Positions 1 through 9,771 of a stretch of 64,000 nt of DNA are shown in pieces. The DNA comes from Phymatolithon calcareum. Its lineage: Eukaryota; Rhodophyta; Florideophyceae; Hapalidiales. The notes under the pieces are model-generated. The model did not search any database. It worked only from the letters and a program-made list of their open reading frames with translations, and was not told the DNA's origin. The stretch is taken from positions 620,001-684,000 of the forward strand of contig OZ345352.1 in NCBI GenBank assembly GCA_977006965.1, written 5' to 3'. Every line of letters begins with the position of its first letter. Within the stretch, counting starts at the first letter, position 1. The position numbers and the translations under genes are program-made.

Positions 1-605
1 GGGTGCATTCGATTTACCAGGGACAGCAAAGCAGGGAGGGTTCCTGAGCTTACTGCTGCATCGTATGCGGCGAACATTTGTGTAAAGATATTCAGTTTCC
101 AGTACTCACAGAAGTGGGAAGATGGACTAATTTGATGTCTAATACCTCGTCTATAGAACGCTTGCCATCAAGTGGTCATTTGTAATTTTGCCACCAATGA
201 GCACCGTCGCCCTCATCGAGCTCATCGGCCAATGTGGGAAAAATGATATCGAAGACGTGATACATGGCCTCTCAAAGGTCAAACTCTCCAAAGAGGATAG
301 CGCCTTGACTAAACGAGCACTCGGCGAGCGCTTGACCATGTTTCAGGCTGTCGCCAAGTGCGGACTGTTTGCAAATATGAAATCATTGCGTGCCACAGGA
401 CAGGTGAGTAATTTCCCCCCCTCGAGGTCCCGAAGGAGACCAGAGGTGGGTTATTGTAGTCGACTGAAACGTGTTACATCAACAAAAAAGAAACTCTTCT
501 TTACACAAAATCCAGCCAAAACCTCTTGGCACTTGGAAAGGCCCAAGCGACAGCAGATGCGTTAGTAACTTCTTTTTCAAAAGAAGTTAGTAACAAAAAA
601 GTAAA
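1..605 (+). repeat. Hairpin-tail element, copy 1 (left end cut by window)
   Basis: This stretch is nearly identical to 20621-21235, so it is one copy of a dispersed element. It contains an open frame from ATG 197 whose protein (STVALIELIGQCGK... to ...FQAVAKCGLF) recurs in the copies at 20.8 kb and 58.25 kb, and in reverse at the right edge of the window. A GTGAGT follows the conserved block at about 403. The 3' part holds the family tail: AATCCAGCCAAAACCTCTTGG, then a hairpin of the type AAAGTTGCC...GGTAACTTT. In this copy the tail hairpin is extended to 16-bp arms at 561-576 and 579-594. The element is probably a 5'-truncated non-LTR retrotransposon or its non-autonomous derivative; I cannot name a known family. 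Confidence 0.7.
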
Positions 606-2040
606 TACCCTTTGTCTGAGCAGCAAGGCCAGAGACGGTGCGGAGGTATGCAATTCTTCTCAGATTTGCCCACCTCAATCCTGCCATCACCTACCTCTTG
701 AGATCATACACTGCGTGCAGACCACCGATGATGGCATACACGCCTCTATCATACAAGACAACTACCGCCGGTGCCCCGCATGAATCGATACCCGTTGGTT
801 TGTCGCGGCGACGCATCCAGCGGCAGCGGGAAAGCGACCACGCGCGATGACATCCGGGCGTTGATCGACATCGCTAATGACTGTCTTGGAGCCGCAACCA
901 GTGGCAGTCGAGGAGCAGCGCCGAGCGAAGGATCCCCGTGCCGAGCCAGGTCGTTCGACACCGTATCGAGCCGCAACTAGTGGCATTCGAGAATCCGCCA
1001 CGCGCTAAGACGCTCTCGCGACAACCTGGGTCGGGCGCCACAACCGGTGGCCGCCTGGAAGAACCCTTACGCACGTGACGACCGGGCCAAGGACGCCTTC
1101 TGGACGCTTTCCATGCGACCCTCTCATCAGGCTGCGCCACACGGCGCCGGGCTGCGACAGGCCGAGACTCTGTGCGTTACATTCACAGGCGCGTACACCC
1201 GGCGGCGGTTGAAAACACAGCTGCACTCAGCGCAGAGTCTAAAGCTTGCGCGACAGTCTCACCGGCGCGCACAGTCGCCAGCAACTGCTCTAGAGTCCGA
1301 GCCTCGCCGATCGAAATCTCTATATCAAGCAAGACGCTGGAGACACCTTGATCTCCAGCACACGCATCGCAAGCTTGCAGACGCGTTCACACGGAGGCAC
1401 GCACTGGCTGTCCTTTTCCCACATAGGACTCGCGCGATGTATGATTTCTCGGCGGAGGCTAGACAGGTGAGCTTTTCGAGTTGGCAGCCCGCGTTCTTTT
1501 GTTGACCACCCACCCACCCTTCACAGTCTTTTGTAGTAGTAGTGAAGCTATCGCATGGCTACAACTACGGCAATCCGGTTCTCCGGCAAGCGGTGCTTGT
1601 CCGGGAGGAGGTTCCTAAGAGTTACTGGACGGTGTCCGGGAACTCTAGTAAGGAGAAGCGCGACACTGCTCGCCTTCTCTGGGGAGCTAGACCGTTGGAC
1701 GCCGTGAAAGCAAAGTCGCCAAAATTTCAGTTTTATGTTTCGAATAAAACCGCAGGTCTTTCTAAAGTCTGTCAAGGGAGGTAGTCTCCAAGCCTACCTT
1801 GCTATCACAAAGTATAGTTTATACGTGACGAAGGCAATAAGAGCGGATATGTGATGTGATGTCCCCCATGTCATCTTCTCCTTCCGGCTGAGCCGTTGTG
1901 CTTATTCACTGTAAAACAGTATTCCATGAGTTTGAAAGAAATGTATGACGAGTATGCTATGAGTCATCTCCATCTTTTATGCCAGACCAGAGGTGGGTTT
2001 TTGTAGTCCACTGAATTGTATTGCTCCAACAAAAAAGTAG
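606..2040. other. GC-rich stretch without a supported gene
   Basis: About 770-1500 is markedly GC-rich and open in several frames on both strands, so open length is not evidence of coding here. A 24-bp unit beginning GAGCCGCAAC occurs at 889-912 and again at 968-991 with two mismatches, and a weaker third copy lies near 1035, so there is an old local repeat with a spacing near 79 bp. Frames starting at 1047 on the plus strand and 874 on the minus strand show no recognisable domain. I see no convincing gene. Confidence 0.4.
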
Positions 2041-2045
2041 CTCTT

Positions 2046-2145
2046 GTTTAGACAGAATCCAGCCAAAACCTCTTGGCACTAGTAAAGTTGCCCCAAGCGT
2101 CAGCAGATTCGTTGGTAACTTTTAAATAGCCTTTCTTCTTCCCCA
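2046..2145 (+). repeat. Hairpin-tail module
   Basis: The conserved tail of the hairpin-tail family: GACAGAATCCAGCCAAAACC, then hairpin arms at 2084-2099 and about 2109-2122, then TTTTAAATA and a run of CTT triplets. Here it follows a degenerate copy of the upstream segment (CCAGAGGTGGGTTTTTGTAG at 1985). Confidence 0.65.
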
Positions 2146-2156
2146 TCTTTTATGTG

Positions 2157-2420
2157 GGATATTTGATGATTTTATTTTGAGAGTTCCCGAAGCCTCACCT
2201 TGGAGTAACGGGGCAGCTCTTGCGATAATCTCTACGCTAAAGTCCTCTGGCTACTCGAAACGTTCTTGATTCGAAATTCTCTCCCAACAAGAGCTCCTGT
2301 GAGTCTCTTGCACTCAAACTTAATTTCTGTACTCATCTTCGACGACGCTAGAGTACGTTGTAAGGCGACTAGTTCGATCACCGCGGTAATCCCACAGTAG
2401 GCCCCCAATACTGCCATCTT
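2157..2420 (-). mobile_element. LINE-A 3' fragment, reverse orientation
   Basis: The block matches the 3' end of the same non-LTR element as 15647-16325, 31760-32210, 48446-48593 and 63309-63768. Its 3' terminus on the minus strand is the shared sequence ending ...AAAATAAAATCATCAAATAT. The minus strand keeps an open frame (2232-2417) ending with a peptide like LTGALVGREFRIKN. It is 5'-truncated and inactive. Confidence 0.7.
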
Positions 2421-2638
2421 TTATGCACCATGTGAGTGATTCAGTCAGATTTGGTTCGCACTCACAATACAAGGGTCACAGTTGAGCGAGCGAGAGAGAG
2501 AAGTGAACAGCAATAACTATGGCCAAGCAAAATTTAATACAAGCGAATTGATGTACCACACCTCTACTGTACAGTACCGTAATAAAACAGAAGATCAGCG
2601 ACACTTTTACAAAAATCTTCATATCTCATTCTCCACAG

Positions 2639-3343
2639 TCAGTCGTCAGGGAACGGGTGCTTCTGAAGCGCGTCAGTGTATCGAGCATAAGTACCCGGCA
2701 TAATGAGCAGATGCCATTCTAGAATGTCGAGCATCTTCACCTCAAGAGCATTAAGGTCCTCAAGAGGCAGTCCGCATACGTCCGCGTAATACTGATTCTT
2801 GTAAATGCAATCGTCATGAAACTTGACCGCAAGCAGCAGCGATGTGGCAAGAACACGATGGCAATTACGCTCATTGAGCGAGAGAGCGCGGCAAGAGACA
2901 CGAACACGGTCCATGTAGATGAGCGCGGCAATGAATGCGGCGTCCGAGCAGTCGGCATATGTTGCCAGACGGTGTATGTAAAAATGTAGCGTGAACGGCT
3001 GTTTGTGCTGTGAGAAGAAGAGCTTCAAATGATCGGCTGGGTCGGCTTGGTTATACGGATTGGGATTTGCGGCGCACAGCTCTTCCAGATCGACTGAGAG
3101 CGCTCGTACCAGGGTTTCCATTTCAGTCGACGAGTCTGATTTGAGCGGGTGGGGTTCAATTGTGTGGTCTGCGGCGTGACACGGAGGGGTTAAATTAGAG
3201 ACGGCGGCACAGGAGGGCGAGGGTACGGATGAGCACGGAGTTGACCATTGGGAGGAAGACAAGGATGAGAATGAAGAGGAGGGGGAGGAGGAGGAGGAGG
3301 AGGGGGAAAAGATGGAGGCGAAGGGGTGGGCTGGCAGCTGCAT
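2639..3343 (-). CDS. Cyclin, PHO80/U-type single cyclin box
   Basis: The predicted 234-residue protein has a low-complexity Ser/Pro-rich N-terminus (roughly residues 1-60) followed by one cyclin box. Visible hallmarks are FYIHRLATYADCSDAAFIAA, then LIYMDRVR, then NERNCHRVLATSLLLAVKFH, then YYADVCGLP and LNALEVKMLDILEWHLLI. This order is that of PHO80-like (P/U-type) cyclins, which bind a PHO85-like cyclin-dependent kinase; in fungi and plants they link the kinase to phosphate, nutrient and cell-cycle signals. I chose ATG 3343: the frame is open 13 codons further upstream, but only a GTG is available there. The gene stands alone, with the copia element 0.9 kb upstream. The family call is firm; the kinase partner is inference. 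Confidence 0.88.
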   Translation of the reverse strand: MQLPAHPFASIFSPSSSSSSPSSSFSSLSSSQWSTPCSSVPSPSCAAVSNLTPPCHAADHTIEPHPLKSDSSTEMETLVRALSVDLEELCAANPNPYNQADPADHLKLFFSQHKQPFTLHFYIHRLATYADCSDAAFIAALIYMDRVRVSCRALSLNERNCHRVLATSLLLAVKFHDDCIYKNQYYADVCGLPLEDLNALEVKMLDILEWHLLIMPGTYARYTDALQKHPFPDD

Positions 3344-4219
3344 GTTGGTGCACGACGGGAAGGAGTAGAGTCGAGTGAACACAGGGTGGAGAGGGACGGG
3401 AACGTCGTTACAGAAATGACGGTTTGTCTCTTCGACTTGGTCAACGGCGAGAGCGTCTGGCTGTCTTTATTTGTACTTGAATCGAGTCTAGGAGGCTGAT
3501 TGGCAGTGAGTGAGGGGGAACGAATATTGCAGAATGAGAAAAAACACAGTCAGTCCCTGCTGGTTGTCGTAACCAGGTACAGTATCAATGCTAAGAAAAA
3601 GCAAAGAGCATCATGAATGCTGCCAATGATAATGATAATGACGACGAGGGCCTGAATTCGAATGCAGTGCAATGTGGCAGCACCGCTGAAGGCGGTTGGT
3701 TGGTCTTTCAAAGAAGCGGATCACCTTACGATCTCAACGTGCAGACCGATGTTGTGAATGCGTACGCAGCGCATCGGTGAGATAACTCCAATTTCAACTT
3801 TCCCAAAGATAGCTTCAGTCGTGCCATTACAGTTTATTTTTTTGTAGTTGAAAATATCTTTCGAAAGATATTTTCAAGATACGACAAGAACCCCTTCGTG
3901 TTCGCTGTGGCTCAGATTCACTCGTGCATGCCTTGCATCATTTCCCAGACCTTGCCCACTGTCCCACGGCACAGTCCCAAGAGTCTGCACATGCGTTGGT
4001 TAATGTCAATCTACAAGTCCTCTTCTTCTTCTGGATGTTTTAAATATAAATCTACAATTCCTCTGCTTCTTCTTCTTGCTGTTTTCCGCCGCCGCACAAC
4101 CGCCGCTGCTGTTTCACATCCGCTAATTCCTATTTTTATGGCATATCTCAAACCTGCACGCCAACCTGCTGAACTGACCGACGAATTAAAGAACCTTCTT
4201 CACCACCACCCATTTGCTC
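3344..4219. other. Intergenic, cyclin upstream region
   Basis: This holds the presumed promoter of the leftward cyclin gene and a perfect palindrome at 3848-3877. A plus-strand frame at 3898-4254 is interrupted by the copia LTR and shows no domain. I see no further gene. Confidence 0.5.
3848..3877. repeat. Perfect 30-bp palindrome
   Basis: TTGAAAATATCTTTC is followed directly by its exact reverse complement, with no spacer. Its role is unknown. It is one of several such palindromes in the window. Confidence 0.9.
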
Positions 4220-4224
4220 ATTGC
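4220..4224. repeat. Copia target-site duplication (left)
   Basis: ATTGC directly precedes the 5' LTR and is repeated at 9767-9771 directly after the 3' LTR. Five base pairs is the usual target duplication for Ty1/copia integration. Confidence 0.9.
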
Positions 4225-4428
4225 TGTGAAAGAACTAATCATAAATGCTGCTGACACTGCTGGATCCGTGAGTGCCGAGATCTAATTCTCTTTCCACGTG
4301 TAACTTAGGGTTACACCGCCGGAGAATCATCTGTAATCTCAACAGACCTAACAATAAAAACCTTGCTGCTGCTGTTCTCCTCCCGGGGAGACAGACGGAG
4401 AATTCCTACTGATACTCGTATTCTGACA
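4225..4428 (+). repeat. Copia 5' LTR
   Basis: It starts TGTGAAAGAACT and ends TATTCTGACA, giving TG...CA ends, and matches 9563-9766 base for base except for one difference. An AATAAAA polyadenylation-like motif lies near 4352 (AACAATAAAAACC). Confidence 0.95.
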
Positions 4429-4440
4429 TGGTAGCACCGG
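4429..4440 (+). promoter_or_regulatory. Copia primer-binding site
   Basis: TGGTAGCACCGG abuts the 5' LTR. TGGTA is the complement of the 3' UACCA end of a tRNA, and initiator-methionine tRNA is the usual copia primer. The exact tRNA in this organism is inferred. Confidence 0.7.
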
Positions 4441-4469
4441 AAAGTTAACCAACACAAAACTTGGTAACC

Positions 4470-7400
4470 ATGGACAGAGACCGGGACATCATCAAGCTCC
4501 CGCAGCTCAACAAAGCTGCAGACTTCATCCACTGGAAAAGATGCCTTCACCAGTATCTGCGCAAGAACGACCCTCAACTTGTCGGACTCTCCAAGGAACC
4601 CGACGACGACGAGGACGCTGCAGAATGGCTCACAAAATCCACTAAGGCCAAAGCGGATATCGTTTTGTCTCTCGGTCCTGCCGCTCAGACTCAAACCCGG
4701 AAGATTATCGATGATGACGATAAGACGGCCAAGGAACTGTGGGAAGAGATTACTCGTATCTACACCACGTCAAGCACGTAGACCATCCTCAACCTCCGCC
4801 ACAAACTCGACTCTCTCCGCTTCGACGAGAACAAAAGTTGGGATGCACACATAACGAAGTTCTTGGTAATATGCGACGAGTTAGCTACGATGGACGAAGA
4901 AGTCACTGAGAAGGACAAAGTGAACAAACTCTTTCGAACTTTACCTGAGAAGTTCACCCCTTTGGCCATGGTCTCATCTCTCACGAAGTCCAACTTTGAC
5001 AACGTTAAGGAAGCTGTTCAAGCGGAGATCGCTCGAACAGTTGACGAGCAGCACAATCACCACACTTACCAACCAAGCAGTAACACCGCAGTCTTCAGAG
5101 GTCAAGACCGTGGACGCTGGAGAGGTCGGAATGGCAGACCGTACCGTCGGGACCAAAACGGACGCGGTCGAGGAGGACGGAATATGAGCAACGGCATAGG
5201 GAAACCTTGTTACTACTGCGGAAAAATAGGACACTTCATCCGGTTTTTCCCAGAGAAACGTGCCGAGTACTACCAAAGCTCGTATAGACCCCTCAGATCC
5301 AGTCGGGGAAGAAGTCGGGGCTATTACAGAGGCTCTCGTGGATATCGAGAATGGCGAGGAACGTACAACCGCCAGCAATACCGTGTCCCTGACTTTGAAC
5401 ACGATCAAGCACAGGACATTTATACGCCCCAATATCAGGAGCAACATGACGAGGATGACTTCAGCGGACAAGCTTCTGCTAACCATGTGAGCGGATACAT
5501 TCACCCATCGCGACGCACATCGTTCGGAAACCCACACAATGGCTCTAGATTCGACGACCCGTCAGGGCCTTTCCGTGCGAACAATGTGGTCGTACGATTC
5601 CGAAGCACGCTGGCCAGGATTGACAAGGAAAAATCGCACCGCGCGCTCATTGACTCGGGAGGGACGCACAACTTTTGCCATGATCTGTCCAAGTTCATAC
5701 GGTATGAACGTATCGCCAAAGAAACGGTGACTGCCGCATTTGGTACAACACACATCTTGGGAAAGGGACTGATCTGGATACCGCTTGACGGAGGAATGCA
5801 AGTTGAAGCATACCACGCTCCACACTTTCATTCACATATCTTGGCTCTCTGTTATCTTGCGCAACGCTACAAAATTCTGTTCGCGGATGACTTCAGGGAT
5901 AACGGCTGTTTCATCCTGTACAAGCGAACAATGAATGTAGCTTACGAAACTCCATGCATCGATGGGCTTTATCACATGGACTTGACAACCGGCAACAATT
6001 CTCGCAAAGCGGCAGCAGTCATACAGCGTTCCAACCCAGAAGCCATCTCTTGGCACAACAAAACTGGCCATCCGAGCGCACAACGGTACATGATGCTGGC
6101 AGAACGTTTGCCGAGTGTTCCTCGTTTTCATTCATCCACGATGAACAACTTGGAATGTATCCCATGCCTGACTGCAAAGTCGAAACGCTCTCCAGTTCAA
6201 TCATTTCGCATCTCCGCAACCAATCCCATACAGGAGATACATCTTGACATCTCAGGGCCTTTCATCCCTACGCTGAACAAAGAGACATTTGCGGTTCACT
6301 TCATCAACGCCTTCACAGCCAAGTCCGACATTACGCTGCTTAAAGCAAGGAGCGACCTCTCAGCTGCCCTCCTGGAGTACAAGGCCAGAGTAGAAAAGCA
6401 ATTCGTTGAACACGGTCATCACATCAAGACCATTCGACTGGACAACGCCGGTGAAAACTTCTCCAGTGTTGTGGTACAGCTCTATTACGACCAAGGAATT
6501 CGCCTAGCACCATCTCCTGCATACGCACCCGAGAGCAATGGAAAAGCCGAAAGACTGGTCCAAGAGCACTGGGTCAGAGCCAGAGTACTCATGTTCGCCA
6601 CTGAACTTCCAAAGACACTCTGGGGCGAAGCTCTCGTACACGCGAACTGGTTGCGCAACCGCACACCATCAAGCCGACTTGGCGGAGATCTGCCCATACT
6701 GAAGTGGCACCCGAATGCCCAAGTGGACTTCAGAAACGTACTCGAATTCGAACAGGTCGGATTCGGGTTCATTTACCGATCACCAACAGCAGCACGAAAG
6801 AAGTTCCTTCCAAGATCGGAGCCCACTAGATTCGTCGGCATGGAAAATGACACGCGACTCATCCGTGTGTTCATTCCGGCGCGTGGAGTCGTCAAAGTAG
6901 TACGCCGCAGAGATTTTCGAGTCATGAAGGACAACCATCTACCAGGCATATCCACACTTCTTGACGGATTGTCACAACGAGCATCCATCGAAGCAGAAGA
7001 CAACAACCCCTACGCTGAAGCACATCTCATCAACTGCTATGCATCCTTGCATCGTGAGAATCCAAACCTCGCACATCCGCTAGCTATTGCAGCTGACCGT
7101 GTACCACGATCGTTCGGAGAAGCATGTCAAACACCAGCATGGGCTGCAGCCATCGATCGCGAATATGACGCCCACATAAAGAGAGGCACATGATCGTACG
7201 TCATTCCCACACCGGACATGAACATCCTGCAATACAATTGGGTGTTCAAGGCCAAACCACTCGATGCTGAAGGATCGCGGTACTTATGTAAAGCAAGGGT
7301 CAACGCTCGCGGTGATTACCAGGAAGCGTACGTCGATTTTGACCCCGACACGCTGTACGCACCAGTCGCCTTGCATGAAACCATTCGATTGCTTCTCGCG

Positions 7401-8996
7401 TTCGTGGCCAGCGAAGACCTCATCCTCGAAGGGGGCGACGTATCCAACGCATACCTGTACGGGAAGATCGATGTTCCCATTTACATGCGGCAGCCCACGA
7501 ACTCTTCAGGAAGACAGGATAAGCCAGGTTACGTGTGCCGTCTCGATAAGGCCATTTACGGTATAAAGCAAGCCGGGAACATCTGGGGATCCGCATTGCA
7601 CGAATTGCTAACCAGTTGGGGATTCTGCACGTCGAAGTTCGATGAACGGCTGTACTTCTTGAAGGATCACAGTAGTTTCCTTATCATTGCCGTGGTAGTG
7701 GACGACATGGCATTCGCATCCAACGACAGAATCCTCCTCGAAGACGTCAAAGCCAAACTGCAGGCGACGTACGATGTTCGAATGTTTGGGACTCTGCGTT
7801 CGTTCATCGGCTGGACGATCACACGCAGTTCAAAAGTGTTGAAAGTTGATCAAGAGAGGTACGCGAAAACACTGCTTCGGCAATACGGACTCACAAATGC
7901 CAACCCGGCACGAACCCCGTTGCCAGTAGAAGCCGACCTCAGGCCTGCGGGACAGCACGAAGAACTTCTCCATCGCCGGGACCACGCAGCATACAGAGCG
8001 ATAATCGGAGGCCTCTTGTACCGTGCAGTGTGCACGAGGCCAGACATAAGCTTCCCTGTAGGGATACTCGCACGTCAAACTCACGCTCCCACACATCGCC
8101 ATCTGGAATTCGTCAAACGTGGTCTCCGATACCTCGCCGGTAGTACCAGCTTCGGCATTCACTACCGTCGCAACGGCAAACTGGATGCATCAGCGCTCAC
8201 TGCGGCCGTTGACGCCGACTGGGGTGGAGATATTGAGACACGGAGGTCCACGACAGGATACCTTATCTGTGTCCACAACTCTCCCGTCCATTGGAAAAGC
8301 CGCCGACAAACCGTCATCACCTTGTCATCCGGGGAAGCAGAGTACGTCGCATTATCGTCCTGCAGCAGAGACGTCTCGTGGATGCGCAAGCTGTGCTGGG
8401 AAATGTGCCACAAAACACCCTGGTCCGAGCACACGACGTTTAGACCGACAAAGATACTTCTCGATAGCACGACCGCAGCAACGCTCGCATCCAAAACGCA
8501 CACCACTGCCAGAACCAAGCACATCGATCTGAGACACCATCACGTTCGCGAACTTATCACCTGGGGGGTCATCAGCACTGAATACGTCAGAACAAATGAC
8601 CAACCAGCCGATATGCTAACAAAGGTGATGACGCTCGCGACCTTGAAGCACATGTTACAACTTGAGCTCGTAACGTCCATCGCGCTCGCACCGCAACCAT
8701 CATGCCAAAGTATCCGCTCCATACCTCACACCCACCAGGCGCACAGTGCTGTTATTGTCTTGTGGCCGACACGCTGCCACCGCACTCCACATTCGTCTCC
8801 ACTTCTGCCACGATCCACCGCACCGCCGCCCCATTCAACATTCGTTACTACTGCTTCTGCCACGCTCAAAAAAACGCCGCCACAACGCCGCCGGTACGCC
8901 ACGATGCCGCCGACACGCACCACGTTCGTCGCCACGCTGCCTCCGCCCGAACCTTCACCATCCACCGCGCCACCGTGTTTCTCCGCCATGTTCTAG
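4470..8996 (+). pseudogene. Copia gag-pol, one frame broken by two nonsense codons
   Basis: All coding lies in a single frame from ATG 4470. A TAG at 4779-4781 breaks gag, and a TGA at 7191-7193 breaks the start of reverse transcriptase at a point where copia proteins normally carry Trp. In order: gag helical domain; a zinc knuckle at 5208 whose last Cys is replaced by Phe (5247-5249); protease motif ALIDSGG (about 5645); the HHCC pre-integrase motif WHNKTGH...CIPC; integrase with Asp 6246, Asp 6441 and Glu 6549; reverse transcriptase with ...VVVDDMAF (Asp-Asp at 7701-7706); RNase H with VDADWGG, SGEAEY and LDSTTAA. After RNase H the frame continues for about 100 residues of Pro/His/Thr-rich sequence, which is unusual. 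Without readthrough no full polyprotein can be made. Apart from the zinc-knuckle Cys, the catalytic residues I checked are intact. Confidence 0.93.
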
Positions 8997-9117
8997 TCGC
9001 TGTTCGCGGCGCGCGAAAAGAAAGCCACCTTGACACCACCGGCAGATTGGGATGGTTTGGACGCCGTGCGCTGGAGTTTGCAGTCTACGGAAATGTCGCA
9101 GATTATATGCTGCCGTA

Positions 9118-9230
9118 AATTTGGAACTATTTGAAATTGCTGCTGAATATTTGGAATTATTTGAAATTGATGTTGAATCTTGAGAATTATTTGAAATTGC
9201 CGCCGATTCACGAAATATTTGAAAAGCTGG
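9118..9230 (+). repeat. 30-bp tandem repeat in copia 3' region
   Basis: About 3.5 diverged copies of a unit like ATTTGGAATTATTTGAAATT plus a variable GCTGCTG/GATGTTG/GCCGCCG end. It lies between the pol frame and the 3' LTR. Confidence 0.75.
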
Positions 9231-9370
9231 CGCCCTGAAGGGTATGAAACATTGAATTGATTGATAAAGATGATTATTGATACATGCTGATGCTGAAAAT
9301 TTGATTGATTTATGCTGCTGCTGATTACTGATGCTGCTGTTTGATGATCGAAAGAAAATATTGTGAGTGG

Positions 9371-9486
9371 CACCGTCGGGCCCTCATAAGGATCGAACTG
9401 ACGCACGGCCCCTTCCCAAGGTTTGTGCGTGGTCATCCCCCGATCACTCCCTCGCCCCGCGGTAAGCCACTGAGCTAAACTATTCC
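9371..9486 (-). other. Antisense tRNA-like segment inside copia
   Basis: On the minus strand, GTTTAGCTCAGTGG (9480-9467) matches a tRNA A box and D arm, and AGTTCGATC (9399-9391) matches a B box and T loop. The spacing of about 75 bp is longer than in a simple tRNA. The T stem can pair at four of five positions, but I could not fit a normal acceptor stem. It looks like a captured, degenerate or intron-containing tRNA, or a piece of a tRNA-derived SINE. Confidence 0.45.
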
Positions 9487-9552
9487 CGGATGGGTTCATC
9501 GACAGCTGCTGGTAACGGGTGTTGAGAACAATGTCTTTAGTCTCGACACTCT

Positions 9553-9560
9553 CGAGGGGG
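9553..9560 (+). promoter_or_regulatory. Copia polypurine tract
   Basis: The purine run CGAGGGGG, followed by CG, lies directly before the 3' LTR in the position of the plus-strand primer site. Confidence 0.7.
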
Positions 9561-9562
9561 CG

Positions 9563-9766
9563 TGTGAAAGAACTAATCATAAATGCTGCTGACACTGCTG
9601 GATCCGTGAGTGCCGAGATCTAATTCTCTTTCCACGTGTAACTTAGGGTTACACCTCCGGAGAATCATCTGTAATCTCAACAGACCTAACAATAAAAACC
9701 TTGCTGCTGCTGTTCTCCTCCCGGGGAGACAGACGGAGAATTCCTACTGATACTCGTATTCTGACA
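9563..9766 (+). repeat. Copia 3' LTR
   Basis: The second 204-bp LTR, followed at once by the second ATTGC target duplication at 9767-9771. Confidence 0.95.
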
Positions 9767-9771
9767 ATTGC

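Larger units (their letters stand above)
4225..9766 (+). mobile_element. Ty1/copia LTR retrotransposon, full length
   Basis: The element is 5542 bp long with 204-bp LTRs at both ends, a 5-bp direct target duplication, a primer-binding site immediately after the 5' LTR and a purine tract before the 3' LTR. The gene order is gag, protease, integrase, reverse transcriptase, RNase H, which is diagnostic of copia (in gypsy, integrase comes last). By eye the two LTRs differ at one position (about 4307 G versus about 9655 T), so insertion was recent. The coding frame is nonetheless interrupted by two stops. Between the end of the frame and the 3' LTR lie 566 bp with a short tandem repeat and an antisense tRNA-like segment. 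Confidence 0.95.

Noticed and set aside
1047-1505. A 152-codon plus-strand frame
   Set aside because: The stretch is GC-rich and open in several frames on both strands; no domain or conserved copy supports it.
7191-7193. Programmed readthrough at the copia TGA as an established fact
   Set aside because: Copia elements normally have Trp here, and a single G to A change explains the stop; readthrough is only a hypothesis.
8993-9595. A 200-codon minus-strand frame at the copia 3' end
   Set aside because: It crosses the tandem repeat and the tRNA-like segment and enters the LTR. Its Gln/Ile-rich composition simply reflects the repeat.
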